From: UBA10677 sp045532295
Lineage (GTDB): Bacteria > Bacillota > Clostridia > Christensenellales > Pumilibacteraceae
DNA: 38,428 nt
NCBI GenBank assembly: GCA_045532295.1
Contig: JAZSFP010000010.1
Span: 1-38,428 of the forward strand
Reading direction: 5' to 3'
In this document: one piece after another, positions 18,601-26,081 of the stretch
Layout: every line of letters starts with the position of its first letter
How positions within the stretch are numbered: position 1 is the stretch's first letter
Translations under genes and position numbers: made by a program
Notes under the pieces: model-generated
What the model saw: the letters and a program-made list of their open reading frames with translations, nothing else
The model's database searches: none
What the model was told of the DNA's origin: nothing

Positions 18601-19191
18601 TGTATCAATAGCGTATATCAAGGACTTTTCGGAGCAAACCAAGGTATTATTAAAAATATCGAAATGGTAATGGAGCCTTGGGCTTGGGCGGAGGCGTTCC
18701 CCAACTATACGATTAGAAAGTATAGTGCCGCAATTTGCGCTATTAACGCAGGTTACATTGAAAACTGCTACGTAAAAACTGAGGTAAACGTAGATAACTC
18801 TTCGAACATTGCCAGTGCACTTGTATTTAACAATATTTGGTGGGCAAGTAAAATAACTAACTGTTTCGTTGAAATCGAGGCAACAAGATGTCTTGCTGAC
18901 CAAAGTACAGAGACGCATAACGTTGCGGCGTTCGCAGGCCTGTGGGGTAACGGTACCCTTGATAACTGCTACGGTATCAAGTCTGGTATGACTGACAAAG
19001 TAATTGATATTCCCGAAACCACCGCTGGTACGAGAACCAACTATGGTACTGCTACCGACCTTGCAGGCCTTAAAACCGCAGGCTTTGACGCAAGCAAGTA
19101 CGACAGCGCAGTTTGGAGTTTCGTAGAAAACGAAGGCACGCTCACCGTATCGCTTAAGGACGGTTGCACGCTTGCAAAAGCAACTGCTTAA
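15670..19191 (+). CDS. Surface protein with BIG2 domains and two GLUG/beta-helix-like modules
   Basis: The 1173-residue protein has a hydrophobic signal (LAILLTVVMTAIIMVCCAPE) resembling a lipoprotein signal with a non-canonical lipobox. Three BIG2/Ig-like units fill about residues 27-285 (ATWSTSNAEVVLV, GVAKGETTITVSG). A module of about 400 residues follows (288-685), a further BIG2 unit (about 690-775), then a second copy of the module (778-1173). Matching landmarks are exactly 490 residues apart at two points (288/778; FVPISTE at 381/871). Each module holds an Ig-like start and a repeat-rich beta-helix-like part (GVFDGNGYKI...GIFGANNGVIKNLE...IENC), similar to GLUG repeats. No sortase motif is seen. 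AAGGAGGT precedes the ATG. A role in binding a glycan or host surface is inference. Confidence 0.8.
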   Translation: MKNNLVKKLAILLTVVMTAIIMVCCAPEISVSLNESAVTMVVGDSKTIVATVTGSEENATWSTSNAEVVLVQGGELVAVGPGTATVTAKVGDKSASADVTVISREAVPTLLLNKEELSVKVGGEFTLTGVCSSLGTPVDCTLSFDSADTDVATVDANGVVKGVAKGETTITVSGTAMGFSVEATCDVTVVPDIEIRITANAIDLTLIELVDEDQTSYTADAKVWVNGAETETAVEYTSSNEEVFTVEGGVLTSVAEGEATLTVSAVVEGETISKEIPVSVQRTLCQNYEITMVSEQKGMLLTKEVEGYKTGVDLEIAVAPYSEEMIIEWATTSDIVDIVYGDDDRAVSIVAKAGVVGGTANVTVTIEGNVATTQTFTVEVFVPISTEEDLYKINDNKIEGFDGFVPAPGGTNSVVADVKSQCDGIIPGYYILTNDILLTNSDPANTSTSETGLTYYKKAIVGRSTTWADLGYAFTGVFDGNGYKIAGARFDINGAYQGIFGANNGVIKNLEVELYPWAWSSAFPTYTLRKISAGIASLNVSRIENCKVVTELNVDNGGGSAYTAGITYSNGYWESAIENCFVEVKAVRCYNQNIDPYNVGAFVGTWDNGTLSNVYALASGMTSNVVEIVNVRNTAGTRENYAVKTNLADLKAAGFDANNYDSKVWNFVESGDALSVSLKNGCTLASSDLTPVVSVEESVVELVEGKTAQIVPSTKNGVNDVVAVSYGYTVTPQNIVSVDRYGKITALSEGEATVTVTAYAADKTATTTVTVNVVAPSYTLTAVGATTQTILTKAVSGYNNTAELEIEVEGWENGMVIAWTSSDANIATVTAGSDTRQATVSAVATSVGGPVTITANTEGAVAPVTFTINTFVPISTEADLYGINANTVARSEFKALPGMQTTIWSDFSAVTNIIPGYYMMTNDIVLTNSDLDNTATQDGNSYYVKSIIGRSETWNNKGSLFVGMFDGNGYKISGAKFCINSVYQGLFGANQGIIKNIEMVMEPWAWAEAFPNYTIRKYSAAICAINAGYIENCYVKTEVNVDNSSNIASALVFNNIWWASKITNCFVEIEATRCLADQSTETHNVAAFAGLWGNGTLDNCYGIKSGMTDKVIDIPETTAGTRTNYGTATDLAGLKTAGFDASKYDSAVWSFVENEGTLTVSLKDGCTLAKATA

Positions 19192-19220
19192 TTAGAAAAA
19201 AATAAAATGAAATAGCAGAA

Positions 19221-19250
19221 AGTGGCGCGTAAAGTAATTTGCGCGCCATT
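19221..19250 (+). promoter_or_regulatory. Stable intercistronic hairpin without U-tract
   Basis: GGCGCGTAAA pairs with TTTGCGCGCC around a GTAA loop (with one G-U pair), and the stem can extend outward to about 13 pairs. No T-run follows, so it is more likely an RNA processing or stabilising hairpin, or a weak terminator, between the surface protein and the GH20 gene. Confidence 0.5.
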
Positions 19251-19270
19251 ATTCGCTATGCGGAGGTAAG

Positions 19271-21067
19271 ATGAAAATATCCTCAAAAAACGATACCGTT
19301 ATTAAAAATCTCGAACTTTTGTCCGAGAATTTTATGCTTTTTGACGGGGTAGACGAAATTGAAGTAATAAAGGGCGCGCGTGGTGCGGTATTAAGAAAAG
19401 GCAAGTTAGTCGTATCGAGCGACGACGAGCGCAACATTTATCCGCTTATAGCCAAAGCGCTTTGTTTTGGTAACGCGAGCGAGGGCGAGACGCTATTTAA
19501 TAGGTTTGGCGTTATGCTTGACTGCGCAAGAAACGGCGTTCCTAAAGTGGAGGCTTTGAAAAAATTTATTCCGCTTATATCCCTTATGGGCTACAATTAT
19601 CTTGAACTCTATACGGAAGACTGTATGGAGGTTGAGGGCGAAGAGCAACTTGGTTACGGGCGCGGAAAGATAAGCATTGCCGAGTTTAAGGAACTGGACG
19701 AATTTTCCCACTCTTTTGGCGTAGAACTCGTGCCTTGTATTCAAACGCTCGCGCATCTTTCGAGAATATTCCTTCACTACAAAGAGTACGCCTCCGTTAT
19801 TCGCGACAAAGGGGACGTTTTGCTCGTTGGCGAGGAGCGTACCTATACTTTTATTGAGAATATTATCAAGACTTGCCGAAAAGCGTTCTCGTCGAGCAGA
19901 ATAAATATCGGTATGGACGAGGCTTTTGAACTGGGTATGGGCAAATACTTTGCTCTTCACGGCTACGAGAGCAAGGAAAGCATAATGCGAAAGCACTTAC
20001 CAAGAGTGGTGGACATTTGCAAAAAGTACGGCTTTAAGCCTGCGCTTTGGGGCGATATGTTCTACCGTGGGCGCGAGAGCGTGGACACTCAAAGCGTGCC
20101 GAGTGAGGCTACGCTCATTTACTGGAACTACCTTGACGATAAACCCGAGCCTTACCATAAAATCTTAGACGGGCTTAAAAATAGCAATCTAAATTACGGT
20201 TTTGCAGGCGCGGTACACAAGTGGTACGGCTTTGCCCCTCTTAACGAGTACAGCGAGCATATTTTATCCGTTCAAGCGGAACTACTTCCCAAGTACTCCG
20301 TAAGCGACTTTAAGATGACCGCTTGGGGCGATAACGGAGCGGAGTGTTCGTTCTTTAGTATTCTTCCCTCCCTTTCCTTTATGGCGGAAAAGAATTTTAA
20401 GGTCGACGGCTTTTGCTCGAAGTTCTTAAAACTTGCTACGGGCTACGACCACGACGAGTGGCTCGCGCTCGATAGGGCGAATAAACTCTTCGACAGAAAA
20501 ATGGATAAACGCCTCAACCCCTCTAAATACCTTCTCTACGCCGACGCGCTGAAGGGTATGGAAGAGTTTGAGGGGCGCGAGGACTATACCGTTCGCTATC
20601 GAAAATCGGCAAGAGCGTTATTAAATCTTAGCAAAAAGCAAAGCCCCTTTGCCTATCTATTCAAAGTCCAAAGCCTGCTTTGTAAAGTCTTGGAGGAAAA
20701 ATGCGTTCTAACCGAGAGAATACGAGAGGCTTATAAAACGGGCGAGAGGGCGCGACTTGAAAGAATTGCAAGGTTTACTATCCCCTCAATCGTGCGCAAA
20801 CTCAAAACCTTTACTAAAGCGTTCATTGAGCAGTGGAATAGCGAAAATAGACCCGAAGGACTGGAAGTCCAAGAGTACAGACTTTACGGGCTTATCGGAC
20901 GGCTCGGAAGAGTAAAAGAGCGAATTCTTCGATATTTGAGCGGTGCGGATAAAACTATCCCCGAACTTGACGAAACCCCTCTCTATCTTCACTCCGCGCC
21001 CGAGGGCTACAACGGTTGCACGCTCTATAACGGCTTTATCGAAACGGTAACATATAATACTTTCTAA
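19271..21067 (+). CDS. Glycoside hydrolase family 20-like beta-N-acetylhexosaminidase
   Basis: A 598-residue protein without a signal peptide, so probably cytoplasmic, acting on imported oligosaccharides by removing terminal GlcNAc or GalNAc. An N-terminal GH20b-like domain (about 1-75) precedes a TIM barrel. The barrel has RFGVMLDCARNGVPKVEALKK, LELYTEDC, ELVPCIQTLAHL and INIGMDEAFELG, whose D216-E217 pair matches the GH20 catalytic Asp-Glu. Barrel-end tryptophans are visible in PALWGDMFYRG and TAWGDNGAECS. The helical C-terminus (about 400-560) is a further domain. GGAGG lies just before the ATG. It closes the plus-strand locus and is convergent with the amino-sugar kinase cluster. Substrate-assisted catalysis is known for the family; substrate identity here is inferred. 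Confidence 0.85.
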   Translation: MKISSKNDTVIKNLELLSENFMLFDGVDEIEVIKGARGAVLRKGKLVVSSDDERNIYPLIAKALCFGNASEGETLFNRFGVMLDCARNGVPKVEALKKFIPLISLMGYNYLELYTEDCMEVEGEEQLGYGRGKISIAEFKELDEFSHSFGVELVPCIQTLAHLSRIFLHYKEYASVIRDKGDVLLVGEERTYTFIENIIKTCRKAFSSSRINIGMDEAFELGMGKYFALHGYESKESIMRKHLPRVVDICKKYGFKPALWGDMFYRGRESVDTQSVPSEATLIYWNYLDDKPEPYHKILDGLKNSNLNYGFAGAVHKWYGFAPLNEYSEHILSVQAELLPKYSVSDFKMTAWGDNGAECSFFSILPSLSFMAEKNFKVDGFCSKFLKLATGYDHDEWLALDRANKLFDRKMDKRLNPSKYLLYADALKGMEEFEGREDYTVRYRKSARALLNLSKKQSPFAYLFKVQSLLCKVLEEKCVLTERIREAYKTGERARLERIARFTIPSIVRKLKTFTKAFIEQWNSENRPEGLEVQEYRLYGLIGRLGRVKERILRYLSGADKTIPELDETPLYLHSAPEGYNGCTLYNGFIETVTYNTF

Positions 21068-21071
21068 AGAA

Positions 21072-21105
21072 AAAAACACGCAAGTAATTTGCGTGTTTTG
21101 TCTTT
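21072..21105. terminator. Bidirectional terminator between convergent operons
   Basis: An AAAACACGCAA / TTGCGTGTTTT stem with a short GTAA-containing loop, A-rich on one side and T-rich on the other, lies between the convergent GH20 gene and the PHP gene. It can serve both strands. Confidence 0.8.
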
Positions 21106-21124
21106 AAAAAACTAATACGGTATA

Positions 21125-21937
21125 TTAAAAATGGAACATATCGTCCTCGGTTAAGCCAAGGTCAACGACGGCGCGTTCAAAAATTTCGCGCGTTCCTTCG
21201 TTTTCTATAACCTTGTGAGTATCCGAGCCGAAATAGAATTTACAACCGCACTCTTTTGCCACTTTGAAAATACGAAGAACGCTATTTTTAGTAATATCGT
21301 TATAGTCCATATCGGCTTTGTTAAGTTCGATACCGCAACCTTTCTTTTGGGCGAGCGAGAAAACGCGATAGAGGTCGTCGTTTTTGATAAGGTCAAGACC
21401 TTTTGCAAAAAGCGCGTCGGGAAGATGGGCAAGCGCGCGAGAAAAACCAAGCGTGCAGGCAAGATGCGCCACGCCTATTTTATGGAAAGGTAAGTCTTGA
21501 CTAAGTAGCCACTCAAAACGCTCCACCCACAGTTTTGCGCGGTTTTTTATTTGCTCTTCGTCGTCCTCGAAAACCTCGAACCCGGGCATATGCATATGCG
21601 TAGTGGGGATAACGACGAAATCGAGTTCGTCAAAACGCTCTTTGGAAATTCCGAGAACGCAGTCAGCGTCCAGTTCTCCCTCCGCGCCAAAACAAAATTC
21701 CACGCCCTCCGATACGGGAAGGGGCAGGGATTTTTTTATATGCTCAGTGTTTTGGGGCGCGTACCACGAGTTTTTAAGGGGGATTTTCTCGTCCCAGTAG
21801 TGATCGGTAAGGACGATTTTTTTAAGCCCCTCGTCCTTAGCGTACTTTAAGATGCGCTCCGTGTCTTGCGACGGGTCTTCCGAGCAAGCGGAAAGGAAAG
21901 AGTGGATATGATAATCGTGGTCAAACAAGGATTTCAC
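21125..21937 (-). CDS. PHP-domain phosphoesterase (histidinol-phosphatase-like)
   Basis: A protein of about 270 residues in the PHP superfamily of metal-dependent phosphoesterases. Motifs are the N-terminal HIH in DHDYHIHSFLSAC, LTDHYW, the Glu of FGAEGELD, TTHMHM and the C-terminal FGSDTHKV, all expected metal ligands. Length is that of HisK/HisJ-type histidinol-phosphate phosphatases, but PHP proteins act on many phosphate esters. I place the start at GTG 21937 because AGAGG at 21947-21951 gives 9 bases of spacing; a TTG at 21943 is too close to it. It is last in the SIS-kinase-SIS operon, two bases after the upstream stop, so a sugar-phosphate substrate is equally plausible. Confidence 0.8.
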   Translation of the reverse strand: MKSLFDHDYHIHSFLSACSEDPSQDTERILKYAKDEGLKKIVLTDHYWDEKIPLKNSWYAPQNTEHIKKSLPLPVSEGVEFCFGAEGELDADCVLGISKERFDELDFVVIPTTHMHMPGFEVFEDDEEQIKNRAKLWVERFEWLLSQDLPFHKIGVAHLACTLGFSRALAHLPDALFAKGLDLIKNDDLYRVFSLAQKKGCGIELNKADMDYNDITKNSVLRIFKVAKECGCKFYFGSDTHKVIENEGTREIFERAVVDLGLTEDDMFHF

Positions 21938-21939
21938 AA

Positions 21940-22677
21940 TCAATAACCTCTCGTTTTGTAGAGTTCTTTAGCCTCGGTGTAAACTTCAATGCCTCTTGGA
22001 GCGTGAATACTCTTAAAGATTGCAGGGTCTTTGCCCATTTTAATGAGTTCTTCGCTAACGCCCACTTGAAGCGCCCACATAATGTACGCTGCGCCTATGC
22101 CCGATGCAGGAGCGATATCCTTGTCAATCTCGTCAAGATGCACGATAGCGTCGCCTACGTTGGAGCAGTTGTCAAAATAGTAGTCGCAAGCCTCGTAAAG
22201 ACGCTTTCCCGACGGATGCTCGGACTTAAGCGAGTCGGAGTACGCTTTTGCGGTAATGGCGATAGTGGTTACGCCTGCCTCTTTAGCGGAGAGAGCGAGA
22301 GCCACGGGGAAGTACGAATAGCCCGAGGTCGAGCCTATAACTAAAATATCGCCCCGTCTAAGTTTACTTGCGTTAATTACGATATTAGCAAGTTCGGGCA
22401 TTTTGTAGGGGTTGAAGTGGGAAGCGTCGCCTTCGCGGTCGCGAACTTCGTCCTTAACGGCAATTTCAATAGTCATAGGTTTAATGCACGCAAGCCCGCC
22501 GGCTCTATCAATAAGTTCGTGCATAAGCATATGTCCAGAGTCTTGAATATGCCACGCGCCACCGTTTACCAAACTGTCGGCAATAACTTTTGCCACTTTT
22601 TTAATGGTGGGAGTTTGAGTTTCCTCGATTTTAGCAAGCACGCCTTTGAGGTTTTCGTAATACTTTTCGATATACAT
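21940..22677 (-). CDS. SIS-domain sugar-phosphate-binding protein (UPF0309-like), copy 2
   Basis: A 245-residue cytoplasmic protein with a sugar isomerase (SIS) fold of the UPF0309 type: helical N-terminus, MHELIDRAGGLACI, then ILVIGSTSGYSYFPVALALSA as the phosphosugar-binding loop, and SEHPSGKRLYEACDYYFDN. It is paralogous in layout to the SIS protein two genes upstream. AAGGAG precedes the ATG. SIS domains bind phosphosugars for isomerisation, etherase or regulatory roles; the reaction of this subfamily is not known to me. It is shorter than MurQ etherases and lacks their recognisable signature. Confidence 0.82.
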   Translation of the reverse strand: MYIEKYYENLKGVLAKIEETQTPTIKKVAKVIADSLVNGGAWHIQDSGHMLMHELIDRAGGLACIKPMTIEIAVKDEVRDREGDASHFNPYKMPELANIVINASKLRRGDILVIGSTSGYSYFPVALALSAKEAGVTTIAITAKAYSDSLKSEHPSGKRLYEACDYYFDNCSNVGDAIVHLDEIDKDIAPASGIGAAYIMWALQVGVSEELIKMGKDPAIFKSIHAPRGIEVYTEAKELYKTRGY

Positions 22678-22691
22678 AACTTTCTCCTTAT

Positions 22692-23678
22692 TTATTCAGC
22701 CAAGTAGGCAGTATTTTTAAGTTCGTGCAAAATATCGCCGTCAATATCCACGCCCAAACTTTTAAGCGCGACGAGAATTGACCCTACGTAATTTTGGAAA
22801 AGCGGTTCGGTATAAACTAAATTTTCGTTAAGAACGCTAAGTCGCTCTTTAAGGGGTTTAAGCAAAATATCCCCTGCGTTAACCATACCGCCTACGAGAG
22901 ATACCGGGCAAAGACCACTTTTAACCTTTAAATTATACAGACGGTTTGCGTAATCAGCCAAGTGGTACGCACAACGCGAGTAAATATCCACGCTTTCGCG
23001 CTCGCCCTCTTTTGCGCATTTTGCAACGACGTGCGAAAGTTGAGCAATATCACGACGAGAGAGTGAAGAGTAAAGAAAATTAGCAAAATCGTTGCGATTA
23101 ACTTTTTCGTTAAAGCCCAGTTCTCTGAGTATTGCGATATGAAGGGGAGAGAATTTTTGGTCGTCTACGGCGCGTAGAAGGGAGCGAAGAGCGGTAACGC
23201 CTACGAAATATCCAGAACCTAAGTCCTCGTCTAGCGTTCCCCATCCGCCCATACAGGCGTAATCTTTTACTTCGAACGACGGCGAAGAAGAGTAAAGAGC
23301 GAACGAGCCCGTTCCCGAGCAAAGACAAACGCCCGCCTTTCCGCCAAAGCAGGCAAAAAACGCCGAATAAGCGTCGCCAAAGAATTCAATTCGTTTGTTT
23401 TTGAGCGCAGGCGCAAGCAAATTTTTGAGCGCGCCGTCGTAGTTGGCGATAGTAAAAGTGATAGAATATACTTCGTCAAAGCGTTCGGCGCAAATATCCT
23501 TAATAAGAGCGACGAGGTTATCCGCCAAAACAGTGGTAGCCTCGCTTCCGCCCGAGAGCGAAGTGTTTGAGTTCATATCAAGGCGCTTATTTTTGATAAT
23601 TTCTCCGTTTGAGTAAAAGAGTATAGCCTTCAGTTTAGTTCCGCCACCGTCGATGACTAAGTTTAGAGTTTTTTCCAT
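22692..23678 (-). CDS. BadF/BadG/BcrA-type kinase, N-acetylglucosamine kinase-like
   Basis: A 328-residue ASKHA-fold kinase. The phosphate-1 loop DGGGTKLKA begins at residue 10; the second nucleotide motif is CLCSGTGSFALY, followed by the family segment GGWGTLDEDLGSGYFVG. These match the BadF/BadG/BcrA/BcrD family that includes N-acetylglucosamine kinase and the MurNAc/GlcNAc kinase MurK of clostridia. It should phosphorylate an amino sugar released in the cytoplasm, fitting the nearby GH20 gene. Its ATG is two bases after the preceding SIS stop with no clear ribosome binding site, suggesting coupled translation. Amino-sugar specificity is inference from family and context. Confidence 0.85.
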   Translation of the reverse strand: MEKTLNLVIDGGGTKLKAILFYSNGEIIKNKRLDMNSNTSLSGGSEATTVLADNLVALIKDICAERFDEVYSITFTIANYDGALKNLLAPALKNKRIEFFGDAYSAFFACFGGKAGVCLCSGTGSFALYSSSPSFEVKDYACMGGWGTLDEDLGSGYFVGVTALRSLLRAVDDQKFSPLHIAILRELGFNEKVNRNDFANFLYSSLSRRDIAQLSHVVAKCAKEGERESVDIYSRCAYHLADYANRLYNLKVKSGLCPVSLVGGMVNAGDILLKPLKERLSVLNENLVYTEPLFQNYVGSILVALKSLGVDIDGDILHELKNTAYLAE

Positions 23679-23680
23679 AA

Positions 23681-24415
23681 TTAGTAAAGCGAGCGAATTC
23701 TGCCCTTGTATTTAGATAAAAGTTTAGCGTTGTACTCGTCGCCTCCGGGGAGGTTAGCGGACTTAAAGATAGGAGGCTCAAGACCGCAGGAGGTGAACTT
23801 TTGAACGACGCCGATTGCTATTTTTTGAACCGCGTAAAGACAAACTACGCTCGACACCGAACCCGTTTTAAGCCCTTCGCCTACCGTTACTACGCTATCG
23901 CCCTTAGGTACGGAAGTGTCAATCACGATATCCGCAACTTCGCAAAGGCGTTTTCCTGAAGAGTGGCGCGAGGTAGCGGAAAGACTAACGGAGGCAGAGG
24001 TGAGAACGATTACGGGATTGCCGTGCGCTTTGCCTTCGAGCGCCATTTCAATAGGAACGGTGTTAATGCCCGAGTTGGACGCAATGATTATAGGCTCGCC
24101 CTCTCTTATGTCCGCGCCCTCGAAAACGATTTTCGCAACGCCACTAAGACGCTCGTAGCGAGTGCTACTCACCGCGCCCTCGTGTTGCATTAAAAAGGGG
24201 TTTAGAAGGGGGTTAACGGGTATAAGACCGCCTGCGCGGTAGAAAAATTCCTCGGCAATCATATGCGAGTGTCCCGTCGAAAAAACGTGCAAAAGCCCGT
24301 CGTTTTTCATAGAATTGAAGATAATTTCGCTCGCTTTATCAATGTTTTCCTTTTGCTCAAAGTCAATCTTATCCAAAAGTGAACGAACGGTCGTTGAAAA
24401 TATCGCGCTATCCAT
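23681..24415 (-). CDS. SIS-domain sugar-phosphate-binding protein (UPF0309-like), copy 1
   Basis: A 244-residue SIS-domain protein, first gene of the minus-strand operon. Visible features are STGHSHMIAEEFFYRAGGLIPV, the loop IIIASNSGINTVPIEMALEG (typical UPF0309 phosphosugar-binding segment), SSGKRLCEVADIVID and the C-terminal PPIFKSANLPGGDEYN. It resembles the second SIS protein across the full length, so the two could form a heteromer or act on successive phosphosugars. AGAGG lies before the ATG and a perfect promoter is upstream. Specific reaction unknown. Confidence 0.82.
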   Translation of the reverse strand: MDSAIFSTTVRSLLDKIDFEQKENIDKASEIIFNSMKNDGLLHVFSTGHSHMIAEEFFYRAGGLIPVNPLLNPFLMQHEGAVSSTRYERLSGVAKIVFEGADIREGEPIIIASNSGINTVPIEMALEGKAHGNPVIVLTSASVSLSATSRHSSGKRLCEVADIVIDTSVPKGDSVVTVGEGLKTGSVSSVVCLYAVQKIAIGVVQKFTSCGLEPPIFKSANLPGGDEYNAKLLSKYKGRIRSLY

Positions 24416-24452
24416 TTTTTCCTCTCTTAAGAATAGTTTTCTCTTTGATATA

Positions 24453-24481
24453 ATTATACAATCACTCTAAAGTTTTGTCAA
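24453..24481 (-). promoter_or_regulatory. Perfect consensus promoter of the SIS-kinase operon
   Basis: On the minus strand TTGACA (24481-24476) and TATAAT (24458-24453) are separated by exactly 17 bases, both hexamers perfect. The leader to ATG 24415 is about 31 bases and holds the AGAGGA site. Confidence 0.88.
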
Positions 24482-24498
24482 AAGAAAAAGGGCTAAAA

Positions 24499-24540
24499 AA
24501 ATAGAAAAATCGGCTTGAAGAAAAATTTTCAAGCCGAAAA
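24499..24540 (-). terminator. Terminator of the minus-strand AraC/DUF3592 unit
   Basis: A CGGCTTGAA / TTCAAGCCG stem with an eight-base loop is followed on the minus strand by T-rich sequence (about 24509-24495). On the plus strand an A-run follows instead, so it works mainly for the minus-strand gene ending at 24596. Confidence 0.8.
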
Positions 24541-24595
24541 AACAAGCAAATTTTGAATAGTTTTTTTAACTAAAGTAGGGGTTGAAAAACCGTCG

Positions 24596-25288
24596 TTAAT
24601 CCACGCTTTCGCTATCGACGGTTGGGGTTACGGAAAGGTAACTTTCTCTATCAATATAATAGCGTTTTGGGTTTTTCTCGTCAACGAAAACGCTAATCGT
24701 CTCGCCGGGGAGATAGTGTTCTTCGCGCTCGAGCAAGAACTTAACGGTGTAATCATTGCCCTCCATATCCGAGCAAGTGAGCGAGGCGGGATGCTTTGAC
24801 AAAACCGAAGTATTTTCCGAAACGGTAAAGTCCGTTATCGTCGCAAGCACTCTTTTGCCCGTCTTTATAAGTTTTTTTCGAGCAGTCTTTACGGCGTCGC
24901 TTATAATAAAGGAGAGAGGAAATCCCACCATAAAAAGCCCGAAAAAGAGCAGAATAAAGTTTACAAGGCTATCGCCTGCGCCTGCGTATCTAAAGTCGTG
25001 TGGCGAGTAGGGAAGATAATAAATTTCTACCGTATCGCCCTCGTCCATACCTGCAAAATAGGTGTTAAGTTTGCCGTAAATTCGCTCTCCGTCGGCGGTA
25101 AAGGACACGAACACGTCGTGCTCCGTTTCGCCTTCGTCGTCGTAGTCAATATCAATGCGCTCTATGATAGCCTCGGTCTTAACGCCTTCGCGCTCGTAAA
25201 CGGCGTCGCTAATCCACATATAAACGCTAAGCCCGATAAACAGCGCGCCAAAGACTATAAGAAGAGTAAAGAGTAGTTTTTTAGTCAT
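24596..25288 (-). CDS. DUF3592-type membrane protein
   Basis: A 230-residue membrane protein with two hydrophobic segments (about residues 5-27, LLFTLLIVFGALFIGLSVYM, and 103-128, LVNFILLFFGLFMVGFPLSF). The intervening domain (EAIIERIDIDYDDEGETEHD...YGKLNTYFAGMDEGDTVEIY) and the repeated version after the second helix (LATITDFTVSENT...LPGETISVFVDEKNPKRYYID) are typical of DUF3592, a small beta-barrel-like domain of unknown function. AAGGAGG precedes the ATG, ten bases after the AraC regulator stop, so both probably share one transcript. Confidence 0.78.
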   Translation of the reverse strand: MTKKLLFTLLIVFGALFIGLSVYMWISDAVYEREGVKTEAIIERIDIDYDDEGETEHDVFVSFTADGERIYGKLNTYFAGMDEGDTVEIYYLPYSPHDFRYAGAGDSLVNFILLFFGLFMVGFPLSFIISDAVKTARKKLIKTGKRVLATITDFTVSENTSVLSKHPASLTCSDMEGNDYTVKFLLEREEHYLPGETISVFVDEKNPKRYYIDRESYLSVTPTVDSESVD

Positions 25289-25298
25289 TTTTGCCTCC

Positions 25299-26075
25299 TT
25301 AATCGGTTATAAGCGAGGGCGCAACGCCGAATTCACGCTTAAAATCGCGATAAAAAGTGGAATAGTTATCAAAGCCGAGCATTTCGCACGCCTTTTGCGG
25401 AGTGTTGCCTATAAGAAGAAGTTCGTACGCCGAGTACATTTTCTTGGCGCGGACGAACTTCATAAGCGAAGTTTTCATAACGGAAGAAAAAATTCTCGAT
25501 AAATGCGAGCGGTCAACGAAGAGCGCGGTCGCTATGCTTTGGCTCGTTAAGGGCGAGTAAATATTTTGCGAGATATAATTTAGAGCGGACTTAACGAGGG
25601 GCGGAAGAGGGGTAGAGGCGAGCGCGTTATGGTTTTCGCTGAACTCTAAAAAGAGCAAAGTTTCCGTTATAAAGGACACGAAAAGCGATTGTAACCACTC
25701 TTTTGGGTAATTTTCGCAAGCAAAATCGAACCGTTTAAAATAGCCGATTAACTCTTCCGACGGCGCGATATGAAGAAAAGTGGGTTTTTCAATGCACGAG
25801 GGAATAAGCGAAGGGGCGAAGTTTACCACGAAACGCTCGTAGTTGGCTTTAGGTGGCTCGACGATAGCGTGAAAGGTGGTGGGCGGAACTAAAAATAGCG
25901 TGTTTGGTTTAAAATCGTAAATTTTATCCTCAATAACGAACTTGCCTTCGCCTTCAACGATTAGTAACATTTCGTACTGATTGTGGCGGTGGCTTTGGAA
26001 TTGCGTAACGCTATGGTCGTTCGTTCTGTCGTGTGAGAAGAAAAACTGCTTGTTTCCGTAAGAATTTAGTATCAT
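25299..26075 (-). CDS. AraC-family transcriptional regulator, predicted leaderless
   Basis: About 258 residues: an N-terminal cupin domain with HRHNQYEMLLIVEGEGKF and FLVPPTTFHAIVEP, and a C-terminal double helix-turn-helix (LTSQSIATALFVDRSHLSRI; KACEMLGFDNYSTFYRDFKR). It is divergent from the TIM-barrel/oxidoreductase cassette and likely controls it, the usual arrangement for this family. I place the start at ATG 26075, whose first base is six bases after a TATAAT, so the transcript would begin at the start codon. The alternative TTG at 26123 lies upstream of the promoter -35 region and has no ribosome binding site. The ligand is unknown. Confidence 0.85.
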   Translation of the reverse strand: MILNSYGNKQFFFSHDRTNDHSVTQFQSHRHNQYEMLLIVEGEGKFVIEDKIYDFKPNTLFLVPPTTFHAIVEPPKANYERFVVNFAPSLIPSCIEKPTFLHIAPSEELIGYFKRFDFACENYPKEWLQSLFVSFITETLLFLEFSENHNALASTPLPPLVKSALNYISQNIYSPLTSQSIATALFVDRSHLSRIFSSVMKTSLMKFVRAKKMYSAYELLLIGNTPQKACEMLGFDNYSTFYRDFKREFGVAPSLITD

Positions 26076-26081
26076 AATAGA

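Noticed and set aside
21940..24415. SIS proteins as MurQ etherase with MurK kinase
   Set aside because: The SIS proteins are about 245 residues, lack the MurQ signature and look like UPF0309, so only the kinase similarity remains.
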